Of a stretch of 64,000 nt of DNA, positions 25,282 through 33,143 are shown piece after piece. Position numbers and translations under genes: made by a program. Origin of the DNA: Streptomyces sp. R28 (lineage in GTDB: Bacteria > Actinomycetota > Actinomycetes > Streptomycetales > Streptomycetaceae); contig NZ_CP163439.1 in NCBI RefSeq assembly GCF_041052385.1, forward strand, positions 4,081,001 through 4,145,000, read 5' to 3'. The first letter of the stretch is position 1. Every line of letters begins with the position of its first letter. Under the pieces are notes generated by a model. It ran no database searches. It was not told where the DNA came from and saw only the letters and a program-made list of their open reading frames with translations.

Positions 25282-26080
25282 CCTGCACCACCACGCGCCG
25301 CGTCGCCGCCGACTGCACCAGCCGTCCGGCCGCCAGCAACGCCACCGCCCACGCCGCTTGGAAGGCGTACGCCCTCAGCGGGTCGGTCTCCCCCATGAGC
25401 ACGTCCGCCGGCATCTGCAGCTGCGCCGCCCACGGCAGCACCCGCACGATGTCGCCGAACACGCCCGGGAAGGCGTTCAGGGGCAGCACCATGCCCGAGA
25501 AGAAGATCCCCGTGATCATCAGGGCCTGGTTGACGCCCATGCCGTCCATCAGCCAGAACACGCTCAGGGCCGCCAGGTAGCGGATCGCGAAGCTGACGAG
25601 GGTCGCCAGCAGGAGGGTGACCGCGAAGGCCGCCCAAGGGGTGATGTCCGTCGGCAGTGCCATCGGGAAGAAGACCGCGCCGAACACGAACGGGATCACG
25701 CCCCGCCCCAGCATCTGGAACAGCGCCCGCCCCACGTCGCCCGCCAGCCACCACAGTTGGAGATCGGCCGGCCGGTACAGGTCGACGGCGATCTCACCGG
25801 TGCGGATGCGGTCCATCAGGTCCTTCTCGGCGCCGCCGCCCTGGATGGCCAGCGTCGCGTAGAGGCACTGGCCCAGCCACACATAAGTCACGGCCTGCGC
25901 CTGGTCGTAGCCCCCGAGGTGCGGCTTCTCGTCCCACAGCGCCAGATAGGTGTAGACGAGGATCACGCCGAAGACGGTGTTGGTGAACACCCCGGCCGCA
26001 GTGGCCGCCCGATACGTCGCGTATCGTCGGAATCCGCCCGCCGCGACGGCTAAGTACAACCGCCCCGAGCCCACATCCAC
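25274..26080 (-). CDS. ABC-2 type transporter permease (second of two)
   Basis: 268 aa from GTG 26080 (GAGGAGG just upstream); GTG 26074 is an equally good start by spacing. The longer upstream frame to 26341 lacks helices and RBS and is rejected. About six helices, conserved permease segments GGFRRYATYRAATAAGVFTN and RIRTGEIAVDLYRPADLQLW. Codon 10 is TTA (26051-26053), so this first gene of the exporter operon may be bldA-dependent. Forms the exporter with 24451 and 23401. Confidence 0.82.
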   Translation of the reverse strand: MDVGSGRLYLAVAAGGFRRYATYRAATAAGVFTNTVFGVILVYTYLALWDEKPHLGGYDQAQAVTYVWLGQCLYATLAIQGGGAEKDLMDRIRTGEIAVDLYRPADLQLWWLAGDVGRALFQMLGRGVIPFVFGAVFFPMALPTDITPWAAFAVTLLLATLVSFAIRYLAALSVFWLMDGMGVNQALMITGIFFSGMVLPLNAFPGVFGDIVRVLPWAAQLQMPADVLMGETDPLRAYAFQAAWAVALLAAGRLVQSAATRRVVVQGG

Positions 26081-26295
26081 GGCCCTCCTCGTCCGCACGG
26101 CACCGAAGCGCAGGAGCCTAGTGCGCGCGAGACGGTGCCTGCCAGCCGTTTTCCGGGGAGCCCGGCGCGAGAGCCTGCTCACTTTCCGCGGACACGCGCC
26201 GTTTCCGGGAACGGAACACCTGGTGCGAGAGTCTTCATTGGGGGCGCAGTAGGCGTACGAGGCGTACCGGAACGTACGACGCGAAACAGGAGTCC

Positions 26296-28704
26296 GTGCA
26301 CGACATGAGCGACGAGCAACAGCCGCCACAGCAGCCGACACGGAAGCCCGGTCGGCAAAAACGCACGGGCTGGCGACGGATCATCCCGACCTGGCGCACG
26401 GTGCTCGGCACCTTCGTCATCGGCGCACTGCTGCTCTTCGGCCTGTTCTTCCTCGGCTACTCCATGGTCAGGATCCCGCCGGCCAACGCGCTCGCCACGA
26501 AGCAGGCCAACGTCTACATGTACGCGGACGGCTCCGTGATCGCCCGTGACGGCCAGGTCAACCGGGAGAACGTGACCCTCGCGCAGATGTCCAAGGGCGC
26601 CCAGCACGCGATCCTGGCCGCCGAGGACCGCGACTTCTACACCGAGTCCGCCATCGACCCCAAGGCGATGCTGCGCGCCGCCTGGAACACGGCCACCGGC
26701 AAGGGCAAGCAGTCCGGCTCCACGATCACCCAGCAGTACGTGAAGAACTACTACCTGCGTCAGGACCAGACCGTCACCCGCAAGGTGAAGGAGTTCTTCA
26801 TCGCCATCAAGCTGGACCGCGAGGTGACCAAGGACGAGATCCTCGAGGGCTACCTCAACACCAGCTTCTTCGGCCGCAACGCCTACGGCATCCAGGCCGC
26901 CGCCCAGGCCTACTACGGCATGGACGCCAAGGACCTCGACCCGGCCCGCGCCGCCTACCTGGCCGCGCTGGTCAACGCGCCCAGCGAGTACGACGTCGTC
27001 GCCCACCCGGAGAACAAGGCCGCGGCCGTGTCCCGTTGGAACTACGTCCTCGACGGCATGGTCACCAAGGGCTGGCTGTCCGAGAGCAAGCGGGCGGACA
27101 TGAAGTTCCCGATGCCGAAGGAGGCCACGGGCTCCACCGGCCTGTCCGGGCAGCGCGGTTACATCGTGGGGATCGTCAAGGACTATCTGACCAAGAACAA
27201 GATCGTCAGCGAGCAGGAACTCGAGGCCGGCGGCTACCGCGTCACCACGAGCCTGCAGAAGGACAAGCAGAACGCCTTCGTCGACGCCGTCAACGACCAG
27301 CTGATGTCCAAGCTGGACAAGAAGAACAACAAGGTCGACACCTACGTCCGCGCGGGCGGCGCCTCCGTCGACCCGAAGACCGGCAAGGTCGTCGCGATGT
27401 ACAACGGCATCGACTACGTGAAGCAGTACACCCCCAACGCCACCCGCCGGGACTTCCAGGTCGGCTCCACCTTCAAGCCGTTCGTGTTCACCTCGGCGGT
27501 GGAGAACGAGTCGACCACGCAGGACGGCCGCCGGATCACCCCGAACACGATCTACGACGGCACCAACAAGCGCGCCGTCCAGGGCTGGAGCGGCGGCAGC
27601 TACGACCCCGCGAACGAGGACGACGTCTCCTACGGCAACATCAACGTCCGTACGGCCACCGACAAGTCCGTCAACTCGGTGTACGCGCAGATGGCCGTCG
27701 ACGTGGGTCCCGAAAAGGTGAAGGACACCGCCGTCGAGCTCGGCCTGCCGTCCGCCACCCCGGAGTTGTACCCGTCCCCCTCCATCGCGCTCGGCGTGGC
27801 CACCGCCAGCGTCCTCGACATGGCGGAGGCCTACGCGACGCTCGCCAACCACGGCAAGCACGGCACGTACACCATGATCGACAAGATCACCAAGGACGGC
27901 GCCGACGTCATCGAGATGCCGGAGCGCAAGACCTCCCAGGTCATCAGCCGGGAGGCCGCCGACACGACGACCTCCGTCCTGCAGAGCGTCGTCGACAACG
28001 GCACCGCCACCGCCGCCCAGGCCGCCGGCCGCCCGGCGGCGGGCAAGACCGGTACGGCGGAGGAGGACCAGGCCGCCTGGTTCGCCGGCTACACCCCCGA
28101 ACTCGCCACCGTCGTCGCCGTCATGGGCCAGGACCCGGTCACGGCCAAGCACAAGTCGCTGTACGGCGCGATGGGCCTCGACCGCATCAACGGCGGCGGC
28201 GCGCCCACCGACATCTGGGCCCAGTTCACCAAGAAGGCCCTGAAGGGCAAGCCGGTCAGCGACTTCGACCTGGAACTCCAGCAGGGCGCCGACGTACCCC
28301 AGTACCCGACGACCGACCCGACCCGGGGCGACCAGGGCACCCGCGGCCAGGACAACGGCGGCACCACCGGCGACACCACCACCGGCGGGACGGACACCGA
28401 GGGCCAGACCGGCGGTGAGACGCCGGGCCAGACGGACGGCGGCACGACGGGCGACACGGACACCGGCGGCACGACCGACGGAGGCACGACCACCGACGGC
28501 GGCACCACCGGCGACACGGACACCGGCGGCACGACCGACGGAGGCACGACCACCGACGGCGGCACCACCGGCGACACGAACACCGGCGGGACGGACACCG
28601 GCGGCACCACGGGCGGCGACACCACGACCGGCGGTACCGACACCGGCGGCGGAGGAACGACGGGCATCACGGGCGGGCCGCAGAGTACGGCCCGCCGGGA
28701 GTGA
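26296..28704 (+). CDS. Class A penicillin-binding protein (glycosyltransferase and transpeptidase)
   Basis: 802 aa from GTG 26296 (CAGGAG upstream); ATG 26305 is possible. A cytoplasmic basic N-terminus and one membrane helix (TFVIGALLLFGLFFLGYSMV) lead to the GT51 glycosyltransferase (ILAAEDRDFYTE, GSTITQQYVKN, EGYLNTSFFGRNAYGIQAAA). The transpeptidase has S391-T-F-K, S458-V-N and K584-T-G. It builds and cross-links peptidoglycan outside the membrane. The C-terminal about 130 residues are Gly/Thr/Asp repeats (TTGDTDTGGTTDGGTTTDGG), with exact 60 bp DNA repeats near 28440-28565; such tails are common in Streptomyces PBPs. Confidence 0.95.
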   Translation: MHDMSDEQQPPQQPTRKPGRQKRTGWRRIIPTWRTVLGTFVIGALLLFGLFFLGYSMVRIPPANALATKQANVYMYADGSVIARDGQVNRENVTLAQMSKGAQHAILAAEDRDFYTESAIDPKAMLRAAWNTATGKGKQSGSTITQQYVKNYYLRQDQTVTRKVKEFFIAIKLDREVTKDEILEGYLNTSFFGRNAYGIQAAAQAYYGMDAKDLDPARAAYLAALVNAPSEYDVVAHPENKAAAVSRWNYVLDGMVTKGWLSESKRADMKFPMPKEATGSTGLSGQRGYIVGIVKDYLTKNKIVSEQELEAGGYRVTTSLQKDKQNAFVDAVNDQLMSKLDKKNNKVDTYVRAGGASVDPKTGKVVAMYNGIDYVKQYTPNATRRDFQVGSTFKPFVFTSAVENESTTQDGRRITPNTIYDGTNKRAVQGWSGGSYDPANEDDVSYGNINVRTATDKSVNSVYAQMAVDVGPEKVKDTAVELGLPSATPELYPSPSIALGVATASVLDMAEAYATLANHGKHGTYTMIDKITKDGADVIEMPERKTSQVISREAADTTTSVLQSVVDNGTATAAQAAGRPAAGKTGTAEEDQAAWFAGYTPELATVVAVMGQDPVTAKHKSLYGAMGLDRINGGGAPTDIWAQFTKKALKGKPVSDFDLELQQGADVPQYPTTDPTRGDQGTRGQDNGGTTGDTTTGGTDTEGQTGGETPGQTDGGTTGDTDTGGTTDGGTTTDGGTTGDTDTGGTTDGGTTTDGGTTGDTNTGGTDTGGTTGGDTTTGGTDTGGGGTTGITGGPQSTARRE

Positions 28705-28717
28705 GCGCCGGACCCGA

Positions 28718-29069
28718 TCAGTGACCGCTGGTCGCCTTCAGCCCCACCACGGCGACCAGCAGCAGGCAGACGAAGAAGATCCGCGCGGCGGTGACCGGCT
28801 CCCCCAGCACCACCATGCCGACCACCGCCGCGCCGGCCGCCCCGATGCCCACCCACACGCCGTAGGCGGTACCGATGGGCAGGGATTTCGCGGCGTACGA
28901 CAGCAGCAGCATGCTGGCGACGATGCCGGCGCCGGTGAACAGGCTGGGGACTAGCCGGGTGAATCCGTCGGTGTACGGGGGTCTGGGGGTGTCCCCCAGA
29001 TAAGCACAGCATGCCGATTGACCAGCCGACCTCGAGCAGACCGGCGACGAGAAGCAGAACCCAGGCCAT
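28718..29069 (-). pseudogene. SMR-family (SugE-like) exporter gene broken by a short repeat insertion
   Basis: Two frames together encode a complete about 105 aa small multidrug resistance protein. From ATG 29069 the frame reads MAWVLLLVAGLLEVGWSIGM. It then enters a palindromic repeat (28976-29009), after which the SMR sequence resumes in another frame (YTDGFTRLVPSLFTGAGIVA, then MLLLSYAAKSLPIGTAYGVW) to the stop at 28718. The repeat occupies 34 nt where one codon is expected, a net gain of about 31 nt, hence the frameshift. SugE-type SMR proteins export guanidinium or quaternary ammonium compounds through a four-helix dimer. Unless frameshifting rescues it, the gene should be dead. Confidence 0.85.
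28976..29009. repeat. Short palindromic element, copy 3 (disrupts SMR gene)
   Basis: A 34 bp stretch: CGGGGG, spacer TC, palindrome TGGGGGTGTCCCCCA, then GATAAGCACAG. It matches the copies at 23458 and 21173 in layout and most bases. Both flanks translate into consecutive parts of the SMR protein, so the borders of the insert are visible to within about 3 bp. Confidence 0.88.
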
Positions 29070-29083
29070 GACGGGCACCTAAG

Positions 29084-29115
29084 AAAAGGGGCTGGTGACG
29101 ATGGTCACCAGCCCC
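29084..29115 (-). terminator. Intrinsic terminator downstream of groES-like gene
   Basis: On the minus strand a perfect 12 bp stem GGGGCTGGTGAC/GTCACCAGCCCC with a 4 nt loop is followed by TTTTCTT, a true U-tract. It ends the groES-like transcript (stop at 29163) and lies only about 15 nt before the SMR ATG, so it also insulates, or could attenuate, that gene. No riboswitch consensus seen in the 90 nt leader. Confidence 0.85.
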
Positions 29116-29162
29116 TCGAACCACTGAATTACAGGTACCGCCGCAAGGCAGGTGCCGCTGCC

Positions 29163-29519
29163 TTACAGGTAGAGCCCCGTCGAGTCCTCCGACCCCTCGA
29201 ACCGGTCGGCGGCCACGGCGTGCAGATCACGCTCACGCATGAGCACGTACGCGACCCCGCGCACCTCGACCTCGGCACGGTCCTCCGGGTCGTACAGGAC
29301 CCGGTCGCCGGTCTCCACGGTCCGTACGTTCTGCCCCACCGCGACGACCTCGGCCCAGGCCAGCCGACGGCCGACGGCCGCCGTGGCCGGGATCAGAATG
29401 CCGCCACCGGAACGCCGCTCGCCCTCGCTGGTGTCCTGCCGCACGAGTACACGGTCGTGCAGCATCCGGATGGGCAGCTTGTCGTGGTGGGTGCTGTGCT
29501 CGTTTCTGTTGGCGCTCAC
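29163..29519 (-). CDS. GroES-like co-chaperonin protein
   Basis: 118 aa. GroES-fold pattern: LPIRMLHDRVLVRQDTSEGE, then SGGGILIPATA, AEVVAVGQNV, ETGDRVLYDPED and AYVLMRERDLHAV. Canonical GroES has similar blocks (IKPLEDRVLV, GIVLP, VKVGDTVLYSKYGG), but this member lacks a standard mobile loop and stands away from any groEL, so it is a paralogue with unknown partner. RBS not obvious. Confidence 0.85.
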   Translation of the reverse strand: MSANRNEHSTHHDKLPIRMLHDRVLVRQDTSEGERRSGGGILIPATAAVGRRLAWAEVVAVGQNVRTVETGDRVLYDPEDRAEVEVRGVAYVLMRERDLHAVAADRFEGSEDSTGLYL

Positions 29520-29574
29520 GCCTTTGAACCTACCTGCCTTTGCCGTGTCCGTACGCCGGTGGGTGCGCCGCCGT

Positions 29575-29904
29575 TCAGTCCCTGCGGCGCCGGGTGCCGA
29601 GGGCCAACAGGCCCACGAGACCCACGGCGACGAGCGCGACGGGCACGATCCGCTCCAGGCGGGGCGCGCCCTCCTCGTCGGTGAACTTGGCCTTCACATC
29701 GCTCACGGCCCGGTTGACCCCGACGTAGGCCCGTCCGAGCGTGTGGTCGATGTTCGAGACGACCTTGGCCTTGGCGTCGCCGACGATCGTCTTCGGGTGC
29801 ACACGCACCCCGATCTCGTCGAGCGTCTCGGCCAGCGCTGCGCGGCGGGATTTGATGTCCGCCTCGATCTGCGCCGGTGTTCTGGTGTCCGACGTGTCCG
29901 CCAC
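29575..29904 (-). CDS. DUF3618 domain protein
   Basis: 109 aa. The N-terminal half matches DUF3618 (TPAQIEADIKSRRAALAETL, DEIGVRVHPKTIVGDAKAKV). A single C-terminal helix (IVPVALVAVGLVGLLALGTR) anchors it, ending RRRRD. Actinobacterial family of unknown function. Divergent from bcp with a 95 bp gap. Confidence 0.85.
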   Translation of the reverse strand: MADTSDTRTPAQIEADIKSRRAALAETLDEIGVRVHPKTIVGDAKAKVVSNIDHTLGRAYVGVNRAVSDVKAKFTDEEGAPRLERIVPVALVAVGLVGLLALGTRRRRD

Positions 29905-29999
29905 CGTACGGCCTCCGAAGTGATGCTGATGCTGTTTCCGGACAGTCTGTCAGCTCCACGCCGGACCGCACTGTCAGGCTCCCCGGTTACGCTGGTCCG

Positions 30000-30467
30000 A
30001 TGAGCGAGCGACTCCAGCCGGGGGACGTGGCCCCCGCCTTCACCCTGCCCGATGCCGACGGCAACGAGGTGTCCCTGTCGGACCACAAGGGCCGCAAGGT
30101 CATCGTCTACTTCTACCCGGCCGCCCTGACGCCCGGCTGCACCAAGCAGGCCTGCGACTTCACGGACAACCTGGAGCTGCTGGCCGGCGCCGGGTACGAC
30201 GTGATCGGCGTCTCCCCCGACAAGCCGGAGAAGCTCGCCAAGTTCCGCGACCAGGAGTCCCTGAAGGTCACGCTGGTGGCCGACCCGGAGAAGTCCGTCA
30301 CCGAGGCCTACGGGGCCTACGGCGAGAAGAAGAACTACGGCAAGACCTACATGGGCGTCATCCGGTCCACGGTGATCGTGGACGAGGAGGGCAAGGTCGA
30401 GCGGGCGCTGTACAACGTGCGGGCGACCGGCCACGTGGCGAAGATCATCAAGGATCTGGGCATCTGA
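30000..30467 (+). CDS. bcp: Thioredoxin-dependent thiol peroxidase (bacterioferritin comigratory protein)
   Basis: 155 aa, standard for Bcp/PrxQ. The peroxidatic site is VIVYFYPAALTPGCTKQACD with the catalytic Cys in TPGCTKQAC and the resolving Cys five residues later. Reduces hydroperoxides using thioredoxin in the cytoplasm. The usual phenylalanine of YFYPKALTPGCT-type sites is conserved in spirit. ATG 30000 with a weak RBS. Followed 40 bp later by tRNA-Leu. Confidence 0.95.
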   Translation: MSERLQPGDVAPAFTLPDADGNEVSLSDHKGRKVIVYFYPAALTPGCTKQACDFTDNLELLAGAGYDVIGVSPDKPEKLAKFRDQESLKVTLVADPEKSVTEAYGAYGEKKNYGKTYMGVIRSTVIVDEEGKVERALYNVRATGHVAKIIKDLGI

Positions 30468-30506
30468 CCGCCCGGCCCGGCCAGTAGCATGGCCGGGCAA
30501 GGTCAC

Positions 30507-30593
30507 GCGGCCGTGGTGGAATTGGCAGTCACGCTGGGTTTAGGTCCCAGTGGGGTAACACCCGTGAGGGTTCGAGTCCCTCCGGCCGCACCA
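30507..30593 (+). tRNA. tRNA-Leu (UAG anticodon)
   Basis: Acceptor stem GCGGCCG (30507-30513) pairs with CGGCCGC (30583-30589), discriminator A, and CCA is encoded (30591-30593). Anticodon stem CTGGG/CCCAG with loop TTTAGGT places TAG at 30541-30543, reading CUN (chiefly CUA) leucine codons. There is a long variable arm (TGGGGTAACACCCG), as expected for tRNA-Leu, and T-loop GGTTCGAGTCC. 87 nt. Confidence 0.97.
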
Positions 30594-30615
30594 CTTCCTG
30601 CGCACTGCTCACTCC

Positions 30616-31221
30616 CTATGGCGCGAGCAGTTCACGCACGACGGGCACGAGTGCCCTGAACGCCTTGCCCCGGTGGCTGATGGCGTTCTTCTCCTCGGAG
30701 CTCAGCTCGGCACAGGTCCGGCTCTCGCCCTCCGGCTGCAGGATGGGGTCGTATCCGAACCCGTTCGTGCCCACCGGCGAGTGCCGCAGGGTGCCCCGCA
30801 ACTGCCCCTCGACCACCCGCTCCGTGCCGTCCGGCAGGGCGAGCGCGGCCGCGCAGGCGAAGTGGGCACCGCGGTGGACGTCGTCGATGTCGCCCAGCTG
30901 GGCCAGCAGCAGTTCCAGGTTGGCCCTGTCGTCTCCGTGCCGGCCGGCCCAGCGGGCGGAGAAGATGCCGGGGGCGCCGTTCAACACGTCGACGCAGAGC
31001 CCCGAGTCGTCGGCGACGGCGGGCAGTCCCGTCGCCTGGGCGAGGGCGTGGGCCTTCAACAGCGCGTTCTCGGCGAAGGTGACGCCGGTTTCCTTGACGT
31101 CGGGGATGTCCGGGTAGGCATCCGCGCCGACGAGGTCATGAGGCAGCCCTGCGTCGGCGAGGATCGCCCTGAGCTCGGTGATCTTTCCGGCGTTACGGGT
31201 GGCGAGGATCAAGCGGGTCAT
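30616..31221 (-). CDS. rdgB: XTP/dITP diphosphatase (HAM1/RdgB)
   Basis: 201 aa. Starts MTRLILATRNAGKITELRAI with the SHR/ATRN-GK nucleotide-binding signature, followed by FAENALLKAHALAQATGLPA, VADDSGLCVDVLNGAPGIFS and NGFGYDPIL. Hydrolyses non-canonical purine triphosphates (ITP, XTP, dITP) to monophosphates. ATG 31221 preferred over the upstream frame (31272) because homologues begin here. Confidence 0.95.
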   Translation of the reverse strand: MTRLILATRNAGKITELRAILADAGLPHDLVGADAYPDIPDVKETGVTFAENALLKAHALAQATGLPAVADDSGLCVDVLNGAPGIFSARWAGRHGDDRANLELLLAQLGDIDDVHRGAHFACAAALALPDGTERVVEGQLRGTLRHSPVGTNGFGYDPILQPEGESRTCAELSSEEKNAISHRGKAFRALVPVVRELLAP

Positions 31222-31291
31222 GGGGTCCAGTATCCCGGCCTCGCCAACCCTTTTTTCCGTCCGGTGGGTCACGGCTCTCCCGTCCCGGGCG

Positions 31292-31696
31292 TTACGGCGT
31301 GCAGACCTTCGTCAGTTCGCCGGCCGCCTCGGTGACCGGGCTGATGTCGGGGGTCTCGTCGCCGTTCTTGACCGCGTCACGCACGTTGGTGACGGCCTGC
31401 TGGAGGTCGTCCACCGCCTTGTTGACGTCGGTGTTGTCCGTCTTGTCGCCGATCTTGTCGAGGTTCTTGTCGATGGAGGTCAGCGACTCCTCGAGCTGCG
31501 TCGGGTCGTTCGCAGCGCTCTCCACGGCCTGCTGGAGTTCCGTGACGCTGTCGGCGATGGCGTCGGCGGTCTGGACGCAGTCCATCGCCTTGCTTACGGC
31601 GTCACAGCCGGTGGTGAGCCCGGCCGTCAGTCCGACAGCCGCGATGGCTGCGGCGGCTATGGCGATACGGCTCCGGCGGCGTCGGCTCGTGGCCAT
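31292..31696 (-). CDS. Small helical lipoprotein
   Basis: 134 aa. A twin-Arg-rich N-terminus (MATSRRRRSRIAIAAAAIAA) and signal ending GLTTGC, Cys31 as lipidation site. The rest is predicted helical and acidic (ELQQAVESAANDPTQLEESL), with three more cysteines. Function unknown. Lies between rdgB and rph on the same strand. Confidence 0.75.
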   Translation of the reverse strand: MATSRRRRSRIAIAAAAIAAVGLTAGLTTGCDAVSKAMDCVQTADAIADSVTELQQAVESAANDPTQLEESLTSIDKNLDKIGDKTDNTDVNKAVDDLQQAVTNVRDAVKNGDETPDISPVTEAAGELTKVCTP

Positions 31697-31847
31697 GGTT
31701 GACGATCCCTCCCTGCTCTCAGGCCTCGCAGGGCCCCCGGTTGGTCACTGGCCGGGCGTACAGCGGTGTGCCGTACGCCCGTACCTCTAGTGACGCCAGG
31801 AAGTGCTGCGCGGTTGCCCGGAGCTGCGGCTCTTCTTGGTGTGTCCT

Positions 31848-32603
31848 TTACTTTTCGAGGACGGTATCAAGTGCCTTGCGCTGCAGTTCCGCCAGCTCCC
31901 CGCAACCGGAAACGGCAAGGTCCAGCAGGGAGTTGAGCTCCTCGCGGGCGAAGGGCTCGGCCTCGGCGGTGCCCTGAACCTCGACGAAGCGGCCGTCGCC
32001 GGTGCAGACGACGTTCATGTCGGTGTCGGCCTTCACGTCCTCCTCGTAGCAGAGGTCGAGGAGCGGTACGCCGCCGACGATGCCGACCGAGACGGCGCTG
32101 ACCGTGCCGGTGAGCGGCTTGCGGCCGGCCTTGATCAGCTTCTTGCCCTGGGCCCAGACGACGGCGTCGGCGAGCGCGACGTAGGCGCCGGTGATGGCTG
32201 CCGTACGCGTGCCGCCGTCGGCCTGGAGGACGTCGCAGTCGAGGACGATCATGTTCTCGCCGAGCGCCTTGTAGTCGATGACCGCGCGCAGGGAACGGCC
32301 GATGAGGCGGCTGATCTCGTGCGTACGGCCGCCGATCTTGCCCCGGACGGATTCACGGTCGCCGCGGGTGTTGGTGGCGCGCGGCAGCATGGCGTACTCC
32401 GCGGTGACCCAGCCCTCACCACTGCCCTTGCGCCAGCGCGGGACGCCTTCGGTGAAGGAGGCGGTGCACAGGACCTTCGTGTCGCCGAAGGAGACGAGGA
32501 CGGAGCCCTCTGCGTGCTTGCTCCAGGCGCGTTCGATGGTGACCGGGCGGAGCTGTTCGGGGGTGCGGCCGTCGATTCGAGGAATTGAGGAGGTAGCTGC
32601 CAT
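31848..32603 (-). CDS. rph: Ribonuclease PH
   Basis: 251 aa. Contains RIDGRTPEQLRPVTIERAWS at the N-terminus, GEGWVTAEYAMLPRATNTRG, the catalytic QADGGTRTAAITGAYVAL, and EVQGTAEAEPFAREELNSLL. A phosphorolytic 3'-5' exoribonuclease trimming tRNA 3' ends; forms hexamers. Neighbour of rdgB, as in many bacteria. Start ATG 32603; homologues usually start a few residues later. Confidence 0.97.
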   Translation of the reverse strand: MAATSSIPRIDGRTPEQLRPVTIERAWSKHAEGSVLVSFGDTKVLCTASFTEGVPRWRKGSGEGWVTAEYAMLPRATNTRGDRESVRGKIGGRTHEISRLIGRSLRAVIDYKALGENMIVLDCDVLQADGGTRTAAITGAYVALADAVVWAQGKKLIKAGRKPLTGTVSAVSVGIVGGVPLLDLCYEEDVKADTDMNVVCTGDGRFVEVQGTAEAEPFAREELNSLLDLAVSGCGELAELQRKALDTVLEK

Positions 32604-32629
32604 GGCGTGAGCCTAGCCGCACATACGGA

Positions 32630-32660
32630 AGGGGCCCCTCCCGCGGTGGGAAGGGGCCCT
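32630..32660. terminator. GC-rich hairpin between nagF and rph
   Basis: AGGGGCCCCTCCC-GCGG-TGGGAAGGGGCCCT (32630-32660) forms a stem with small bulges. It is downstream of nagF (minus strand, stop 32734) and upstream of rph, so it likely ends the nagF transcript. Confidence 0.55.
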
Positions 32661-32733
32661 CAGGGGTGAAGCCGGTGCAGCTGGTGAAGCCGGGAGTCCG
32701 TCAGGGGGTGAAGCCCGGGACGATGCCCGCGCT

Positions 32734-32967
32734 TCACATCATGTCTTCGATCTCCGCCGCGATCGGGTCGGCGTCGGTGCCGATGACGACCTGGATGGCG
32801 GTGCCCATCTTCACGACGCCGTGGGCGCCGGCGGCCTTCAGGGCGGTCTCGTCGACCAGCGCGGGGTCGCTGACCTCGGTGCGGAGTCGGGTGATGCAGC
32901 CCTCGATCTCCTCGATGTTGTCGATTCCGCCGAGCCCGGCGACGATCTTCTCAGCCTTGCTGGCCAT
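32734..32967 (-). CDS. nagF: PTS EIIB component for N-acetylglucosamine (NagF-like)
   Basis: 77 aa single EIIB domain. The phosphorylatable Cys lies in EIEGCITRLRTEV, as in the glucose/GlcNAc EIIB family. ATG 32967 follows AGGGAGAAGG; an in-frame upstream frame has no RBS. It accepts phosphate from Crr (EIIA) and passes it to sugar bound by a separate EIIC. Divergent from an EIIC gene (33144), with a DasR-type site at 33086-33101 between them. In S. coelicolor the equivalent trio is nagF, nagE1, nagE2. Confidence 0.92.
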   Translation of the reverse strand: MASKAEKIVAGLGGIDNIEEIEGCITRLRTEVSDPALVDETALKAAGAHGVVKMGTAIQVVIGTDADPIAAEIEDMM

Positions 32968-33085
32968 GTTCCTTCTCCCTGATCCGAACCGCTTTGTCGC
33001 AGTAACCCACAGTTGGCCCATCTTCGCGAGCGGTCATGTCGTACGTGCCCAAGGATGGCGGTCACGACAACGGAACCGTCCGTCG

Positions 33086-33101
33086 ACTGGTCTACACCAC
33101 C
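33086..33101. promoter_or_regulatory. dre site (DasR operator), nagF/nagE1 intergenic
   Basis: ACTGGTCTACACCACC matches the DasR consensus (palindromic ACTGGTCTAGACCAGT) at 13 of 16 positions by eye. It lies 42 bp before the nagE1 start and 119 bp before the nagF start. DasR is a GntR-family repressor released by glucosamine-6-phosphate, linking GlcNAc supply to development and antibiotics. Confidence 0.85.
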
Positions 33102-33143
33102 CTGGGGACGGCCGACAAACCGCGCACCGGCAGAGGGGTCCCG

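Noticed and set aside
29044..29165. Riboswitch (guanidine class) in the SMR leader
   Set aside because: The 90 nt leader shows a plain terminator with a U-tract; no guanidine-I, II or III consensus (for example ACGR loops) was seen.
33036..33143. Longer nagE1 N-terminus from 33036
   Set aside because: It would include the dre site and the promoter region; ATG 33144 has the RBS AGAGGGG and matches family N-termini.
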